A stretch of 17,647 nt of DNA, taken from NCBI GenBank assembly GCA_025964055.1, contig JAOPZP010000570.1:1-17647 (forward strand). Reading direction: 5' to 3'. Positions 13,852-17,647 of this stretch are shown in pieces (the stretch's first letter is position 1; every line of letters begins with the position of its first letter). Position numbers and translations under genes: made by a program. The stretch is from Conexibacter sp. (GTDB taxonomy: Bacteria; Actinomycetota; Thermoleophilia; Solirubrobacterales; Solirubrobacteraceae). Under the pieces are notes generated by a model that ran no database searches, was not told where the DNA came from, and saw nothing but the letters and a program-made list of their open reading frames with translations.

Positions 13852-14495
13852 CAGGCCTCCTCCCCCGTGCCGAGCGCCTCGCGGTAGCCGCGGGCGCGCC
13901 GCGTCAGCTCGTCGAAGCGGCCCTCGGCGATCAGCCCGGGCGGGCACAGGTCGCCGCCGGCGCCGACGGCGAACGCGCCGGCGGCCAGCCACTCGGACGC
14001 GTTGGCGGCGCTGACGCCGCCGGTCGGCACGATCCGCAGATCGGGCAGCGGGGCGAGCAGGGCCTTCAGGTACGACACCCCTCCGAGGCTCGCCGGGAAC
14101 AGCTTGACGACCTCGGCCTGCTCGGCGGCGGCGACGACCTCGGTCGGCGTCAGGGCGCCGGGCAGCGCCAGCACGCCCGCCTCGCGGGCCACGGCGAGCG
14201 CGTCGGGCACGAGCGAGGGGCTCACGAGGAACGTGGCGCCGGCGTCGATCGCGGCGTGCGCCTGGGCGCCCGACAGCACCGTGCCGGCGCCGACGAACAG
14301 CTCCGGGTCGGCGGCCAGCTCGCCGATGGCGGCGGCGGCGTCGGGCGTGGTGAAGGCGACCTCCAGCGCACGCACGCCGCCTTCGGCCAGCGCGCGCCCG
14401 GCCTGCACGGCCTCCGCGGCGCTGCCGGCGCGGATGACCGCGAGCACCTGCTCGTCGCGCAATCGCTGTTGGACGGAATCGGCCACGACGGCCAT
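13851..14495 (-). CDS. eda: KDPG/KHG-type aldolase (2-keto-3-deoxy acid aldolase)
   Basis: A 214-residue class I aldolase of the Eda family. The general-base glutamate is E45 in ALEVAFTT, and the Schiff-base lysine is K131 in EVVKLFPAS. GAGTV (69-73), VSPS (91-94) and PTGGVSAAN (157-165) mark the substrate and phosphate-binding loops. Length and motif order are normal. The enzyme splits 2-keto-3-deoxy-6-phosphogluconate, or the 4-epimer or a shorter relative, into pyruvate and an aldehyde in the cytoplasm. The window shows no 2-keto-3-deoxygluconate kinase or acid dehydratase. Either these lie outside or the substrate differs. GAGGAGA lies about 5 bases before the ATG. The start overlaps the upstream hydroxyacid dehydrogenase stop by one base, and its own stop overlaps the SKDH-like start. 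This is the best evidence that the pathway ends in pyruvate. Confidence 0.93.
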   Translation of the reverse strand: MAVVADSVQQRLRDEQVLAVIRAGSAAEAVQAGRALAEGGVRALEVAFTTPDAAAAIGELAADPELFVGAGTVLSGAQAHAAIDAGATFLVSPSLVPDALAVAREAGVLALPGALTPTEVVAAAEQAEVVKLFPASLGGVSYLKALLAPLPDLRIVPTGGVSAANASEWLAAGAFAVGAGGDLCPPGLIAEGRFDELTRRARGYREALGTGEEA

Positions 14496-15484
14496 CACGT
14501 TCTCCTCTGGGTTGGTGGTGCGACGGGGTTGGGCGCCGGCTCGCCGCGGAGGACCGCGAGGCAGTTGGCCATCGCCGCGCGCCCCATCGAGCTGACGGCG
14601 TGGTCGGTGTGCGCGCCGACGTGGGGCGTGAGGATCACGTTGTCGAGCGCGCCGAGCGCGAAGCCCGGGGGCGGCGGCTCCTCCGCGAGGGCGTCGAGCG
14701 CCGCGCCGGCCAGCTGCCCGCTGCTGAGCGCCTCGACGAGGGCGGCCTCGTCGACGAGCTCGCCGCGGGCGGCGTTGACCAGGAAGGCGCCGGGCTTCAT
14801 CGCGGCCAGGAAGGCGGCGTCGACGCTGCCGCGCGTGTCGGGCAGCACCGGCATGTGCAGGGACAGGAAGTCGCTGGTGGCGATGACCTCGTCGCGGCCG
14901 GCGAAGCGGACGCCGAGGTCGGCGGCGGCCGCGGGGGCCGCGGGCGCGGGGTCGTGGGTGACGACCGTGCACCCCATGGCGGCCACGCGGCGGGCGACCT
15001 CGCGGCCGATGGCGCCGAAGCCCAGCAGGCCGACGACCTTGCCCTCGAGCGCGACGCCGTCCATGCGGCCCCACGTGCCCTGGCGCACCGCGCGATCGGC
15101 CTGCGGGATCCGCCGCGCGAGCGCGAGCATCAACCCGACGACCAGCTCGGCGACCGCGCCGGCGTTGGCGCCGGGCGTGTTGGTGACGACGATGCCGCGC
15201 TCGGCGGCGGCAGCGAGGTCGACGTTGTCGACCCCGACGCCGTAGCGGGCGATGACCTTCAGCCGATCGGCGGACTCCAGGACGGAGCGGTCGATCGTCT
15301 CCAGCCCGGCGATCCAGCCGTCGGCGCGGGCGACCAGCTCGCGCAGCGCGTCGGCGTCCAGGTCGCCGCCCTGGGACCACGTGACGTCGTCGACGGCGGC
15401 GGCCAGCTCGTCGCGCAGGGCGGCGTCGCCGCGGCCGAACGAGCGCGGGGTCACGAGCACCTGCCGGGGTCCGGCGCCGTTCAT
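14495..15484 (-). CDS. D-2-hydroxyacid dehydrogenase, phosphoglycerate-dehydrogenase-like
   Basis: A 329-residue NAD-dependent D-2-hydroxyacid dehydrogenase. The Rossmann motif GFGAIG is at 155-160, with D178 after the second strand favouring NAD. The catalytic triad is R240 (NAARGELVDE), E269 (LAEEPPPP) and H288 (TPHVGAHT). The N-terminal part carries the expected RYGVGVDNVDL (80-90) and TNTPGANAGAVAE (101-113) segments. It stops after the catalytic domains, so the regulatory ACT domain of serine-pathway enzymes is absent. Other members act on glyoxylate/hydroxypyruvate, phosphoerythronate or 2-ketogluconate. In this operon a sugar-acid or 2-keto-acid substrate is more likely than serine synthesis. 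The ATG overlaps the upstream stop by four bases (ATGA), and its stop overlaps the aldolase start, so it is co-translated with both. Confidence 0.92.
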   Translation of the reverse strand: MNGAGPRQVLVTPRSFGRGDAALRDELAAAVDDVTWSQGGDLDADALRELVARADGWIAGLETIDRSVLESADRLKVIARYGVGVDNVDLAAAAERGIVVTNTPGANAGAVAELVVGLMLALARRIPQADRAVRQGTWGRMDGVALEGKVVGLLGFGAIGREVARRVAAMGCTVVTHDPAPAAPAAAADLGVRFAGRDEVIATSDFLSLHMPVLPDTRGSVDAAFLAAMKPGAFLVNAARGELVDEAALVEALSSGQLAGAALDALAEEPPPPGFALGALDNVILTPHVGAHTDHAVSSMGRAAMANCLAVLRGEPAPNPVAPPTQRRT

Positions 15485-16443
15485 GCGGCGACCCTCCGGG
15501 CGGTGGCGTCCTGCAGCCGCGCGACGACGTTGCCGCCGGTCAGCTGCGCGACCTGCTCGTCGCTGGCGCCGCGCGCTCGCAGGCCGCCGGCCACGACGGT
15601 CGGCAGGCCGTCCATGCCGACGGGATCGCCGCCGAAGCGCCACAGGGCGCGGTCTGCGAGGTCCAGCGCACAGGCCACCGACGCGCCGTGGCCCTCGGCG
15701 AGCATCGCGTCGACCAGCGGCCAGACGTTCCGCTCCGGCTCGTACTTGGGACGCAGGAAGGTGTCGTACTCGAGCAGGAACCCGGCCTGCGCGAGCTCGC
15801 GGTGCAGCGCGAGGTCGGGGCGCTTGTCGACGTGGCAGAGCATGACGTCCTCGGATGACAGGTCGAGGCCCAGAAGGAACTCGGCGAGCGCCTCGACGTC
15901 GGCCCCCCGCTCGGTGTGGATGACCAGGACGACGCCCGCAGCCGTGGCGGCCGCAGCAGCGGCCGTGAACATCCGGCGCACGTCGGCCCCGAGGGTTCCC
16001 GGGTGGGCCGCCTTGACGATGCCCGCGCGGATGCCCCCCGGGCCGCGGCCGCCGTTGGCGCCGACGCGCAGCTCGGTGAGGAAGTGGTCGGTCAGCTCGT
16101 CGGCGGAGCGGTCCCACGGCGAGGCGCCCTCGGGGTAGTACCGGCGCAGGTGGAAGCCGGTGGCGGCGACGACGGCGACGCCCGTGTCGCGCGCCAGCCG
16201 CGCGAGGACCGACACGTCGCGCCCGCAGCCGCCGGGCTGGCAGTCGATGACCGCGCTGCCGCCGGCCCGGGCGAACGCCCCCAGCTCGGCGCGGATCGCC
16301 GCCTCGTCGTCGAGCACGGGCGCCTCGGCCGCGCCCCCCGGCACGCGCGAGATCCACAGGTGGCCGTGGGCCTCGACGATCCCGCCGGCGGGCAGCGTGC
16401 GCGGACCGAGGACGGTCCTGATGGGGGGCGGGCCGGAGGTCAC
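15481..16443 (-). CDS. Phosphotriesterase-family metal-dependent hydrolase, probable sugar lactonase
   Basis: A 320-residue amidohydrolase-superfamily TIM barrel of the phosphotriesterase (COG1735-like) family. The binuclear metal site is complete: H26 and H28 (EAHGHLW), K144 as the carbamylated lysine (GIVKAAH), H176 (VIHTERG), H204 (LCHVDK) and D261 (CALDLAD). Family members include lactonases acting on sugar lactones and phosphorylated lactones, besides the organophosphate hydrolases. A lactonase fits this setting of sugar dehydrogenases and a keto-acid aldolase, though a hydrolase of a cyclic diketone is also possible. The GTG at 16443 was chosen because it lies 5 bases beyond the upstream stop and starts the fold at the right distance. 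Its ribosome binding site is weak, so translational coupling is likely. The stop overlaps the next start by four bases. Substrate inferred only. Confidence 0.85.
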   Translation of the reverse strand: MTSGPPPIRTVLGPRTLPAGGIVEAHGHLWISRVPGGAAEAPVLDDEAAIRAELGAFARAGGSAVIDCQPGGCGRDVSVLARLARDTGVAVVAATGFHLRRYYPEGASPWDRSADELTDHFLTELRVGANGGRGPGGIRAGIVKAAHPGTLGADVRRMFTAAAAAATAAGVVLVIHTERGADVEALAEFLLGLDLSSEDVMLCHVDKRPDLALHRELAQAGFLLEYDTFLRPKYEPERNVWPLVDAMLAEGHGASVACALDLADRALWRFGGDPVGMDGLPTVVAGGLRARGASDEQVAQLTGGNVVARLQDATARRVAA

Positions 16444-16447
16444 GCGC

Positions 16448-17023
16448 TCAGAGCTCGCCCTGGGGGACGATCGCCACGGACCCGTCGCGGTCCAGGACGC
16501 GCTGCGGGAAGCCCTCGGTCTCGATCGAGCCGTAGTCGTGGCCCGCGTCGCCGTGGTAGACGGCGAGGAAGACGAACGGCTCGTCGCCGGTGTTGACGGT
16601 GCGGTGGGCCCAGTGGGGCGGCACGTAGGCCACCGTCTTGGGTCCCATCGCGACGGTGTGGTGCTGACCCTCGTAGGCCACCACGAGCTGACCCTCGCCG
16701 CTGAGGCCGTAGTAGACCTCGGCGCGGTCGCGCTGCTCGTGGTAGTGCCCCTTGGTCATGAAGAACTCGTCACCGACCCGGCCCGGGTACAGCAGCGTGG
16801 TGCAGACCACGAGCTCGCCGACGTGCTCGGGCATGTCGTACTGGAAGACCTCGTAGACGAGCGGATCGTCGCCGGCGAGCAGCTGGTCCTCGGCGGCGGC
16901 GTCGTGGTACATGCCCTTCATCTGGCTCAGGCGCCGCTCGACCGTGCTGGTCGCGGGCTTGAGCACGCCCTGCTCGTCGACGACGAGGCTGAAGGGGGCA
17001 TCGGTCAGGGTGGTGGGACTCAT
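16448..17023 (-). CDS. Cupin-type glucose-6-phosphate isomerase-like protein
   Basis: A 191-residue cupin of the archaeal-type phosphoglucose isomerase family (PF06560). The first cupin motif reads TKGHYHEQRDRAEVYYGLSG, with ligands H93, H95 and E102. The second reads PPHWAHRTVNTG, with H140. The spacing agrees closely with the set I recall for the Pyrococcus furiosus enzyme (H88, H90, E97, H136). These enzymes interconvert glucose-6-phosphate and fructose-6-phosphate using Fe2+ or another divalent metal, unrelated to the usual bacterial isomerase. Bacterial homologues in sugar operons may act on other aldose or ketose phosphates. GGAGAA lies about 5 bases before the ATG. The gene starts 25 bases after the MDR dehydrogenase stop and ends 4 bases before the next start. 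It shows that a phosphorylated hexose-like intermediate may occur in the pathway. Confidence 0.88.
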   Translation of the reverse strand: MSPTTLTDAPFSLVVDEQGVLKPATSTVERRLSQMKGMYHDAAAEDQLLAGDDPLVYEVFQYDMPEHVGELVVCTTLLYPGRVGDEFFMTKGHYHEQRDRAEVYYGLSGEGQLVVAYEGQHHTVAMGPKTVAYVPPHWAHRTVNTGDEPFVFLAVYHGDAGHDYGSIETEGFPQRVLDRDGSVAIVPQGEL

Positions 17024-17048
17024 CGGGGTTCTCCGTCGGGGTGGGATG

Positions 17049-17647
17049 TCACGGTTCGATCACGACCTTCAGCTCCCGCCCGCCGGCGGCCGCCGCGAAG
17101 GCGTCGTCGCTGCGGTCGATGCCGAAGCGGGCGGTCACGAGACGGCCGAGGTCGACCCGGCCACTGGTCGCCAGCTCGAGCGCCGCGCGGCAGTCGTCGG
17201 TGTCGTTGGCGGTCGTGCCGGTGATCAGCAGCTCGCGGTAGTGCACGTCGTTGGAGTCGATGCGGATCGTCGACGCGTCGCGCGGCAGGCCGCCGAAGAA
17301 GTTGATGCGCCCGCCCACCGCGGCCAGGGCGAAGGCCTGCTCCTGCACCGCGGCGACCGGCACGGCGGTGATGACGACGTCGGCGCCGAGGCCGTCGGTC
17401 TCGGCGAGCACGCGCTCGCGCAGGTCCTCGGTCGTCGGGTCGATGCCGACGTCGGCGCCGAACTCGACCGCCTCGGCCCGGCGCACGCCGTGCGGCTCGG
17501 AGACCAGCACGGTCGCGGCGCCGGCGGCGCGCGCCAGCAGGACGTGCAGCAGGCCGATCGGGCCCGCGCCGCAGACGAGGACGCGATCGCCCTCGCGGAC
17601 GCCGACCGCGCGCTGGCCGCGCAGCACGCAGGCCAGCGGCTCGACGA
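17049..17647 (-). CDS. Zinc-type MDR dehydrogenase (sorbitol/threonine dehydrogenase-like), N-terminus outside the window
   Basis: The C-terminal 198 residues of a medium-chain dehydrogenase/reductase. The visible part starts with VEPLACVLRGQ, whose glutamate is a catalytic-zinc ligand in polyol dehydrogenases. The coenzyme motif VCGAGPIGLLHV follows, with SEPHGVRRAEA as the adenine-side loop, then GADVVITAVP, GGRINFFGGLP and a C-terminal HYRELLITGTTAND. This order is typical of L-iditol/sorbitol, galactitol or threonine dehydrogenases that oxidise a secondary alcohol with NAD(P). The zinc-binding N-terminal domain lies beyond the right edge, so completeness and start cannot be judged. It is the first gene seen in the catabolic block, 25 bases upstream of the cupin isomerase. 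A role as polyol, cyclitol or sugar-acid dehydrogenase is inferred from context. Confidence 0.88.
   Translation of the reverse strand, partial: VEPLACVLRGQRAVGVREGDRVLVCGAGPIGLLHVLLARAAGAATVLVSEPHGVRRAEAVEFGADVGIDPTTEDLRERVLAETDGLGADVVITAVPVAAVQEQAFALAAVGGRINFFGGLPRDASTIRIDSNDVHYRELLITGTTANDTDDCRAALELATSGRVDLGRLVTARFGIDRSDDAFAAAAGGRELKVVIEP

Noticed and set aside
14495..16357. Possible fusion of the PTE-like hydrolase and hydroxyacid dehydrogenase
   Set aside because: The long frame before 15484 is out of frame with the hydrolase and has no domain. The dehydrogenase has its own ATG in an ATGA overlap.

Overview
The window is very GC-rich and codes densely, with strong G/C bias at third codon positions. 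Clear AGGAGG-type ribosome binding sites, occasional GTG starts and the protein types point to a high-GC actinobacterium. My best guess is a soil member of Thermoleophilia/Solirubrobacterales, because of the secreted repeat-type protein at the left edge and the many sugar isomerase paralogues. This placement is an inference and cannot be proved from the sequence.

Layout. Positions 1-949 hold the N-terminal part of a secreted protein of unknown function on the minus strand. A 199-base divergent intergenic region (950-1148) follows, then a small VOC/glyoxalase-fold gene on the plus strand (1149-1547). Everything from 1544 to the right edge lies on the minus strand and forms one carbohydrate-catabolism locus. 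Read in the direction of transcription (right to left), the first block is: a zinc-type MDR dehydrogenase (cut by the window edge), a cupin-type phosphoglucose isomerase, a phosphotriesterase-family hydrolase/lactonase, a D-2-hydroxyacid dehydrogenase, a KDPG/KHG aldolase, a divergent shikimate-dehydrogenase-like enzyme, a TIM-barrel sugar isomerase/epimerase-family enzyme and a Gfo/Idh/MocA oxidoreductase. These genes are nearly all joined by ATGA or TGATG start/stop overlaps. A strong GC hairpin (10811-10842) closes this block. An SDR dehydrogenase (9987-10724) stands alone after it.

A well-formed promoter (TTGACA, 18-base spacer, TAGCAT) with an adjoining dyad operator then drives a CUT2-type (ribose/inositol-like) ABC importer: lipoprotein binding protein, double-domain ATPase and two permeases. 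Behind the importer come three more TIM-barrel epimerase-family genes, two of them with the full D-tagatose/D-psicose 3-epimerase catalytic set, and a HAD-family phosphatase whose stop codon overlaps the stop of the VOC gene.

Taken together the locus looks like uptake and oxidative breakdown of an uncommon sugar, sugar acid, cyclitol or glycoside. The importer brings the substrate in, dehydrogenases (Gfo/Idh/MocA, SDR, MDR, hydroxyacid and SKDH-like) oxidise it, TIM-barrel enzymes epimerise or eliminate, the phosphotriesterase-like protein may open a lactone, and the KDPG-type aldolase splits a 2-keto-3-deoxy acid. No sugar kinase, no recognisable acid dehydratase and no transcription regulator is present in the window. 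The exact substrate cannot be read from the sequence. The combination of five oxidoreductases, four TIM-barrel paralogues and a PTE-like hydrolase does not match any single standard pathway I know. No RNA genes, CRISPR arrays, insertion sequences or phage genes were seen.
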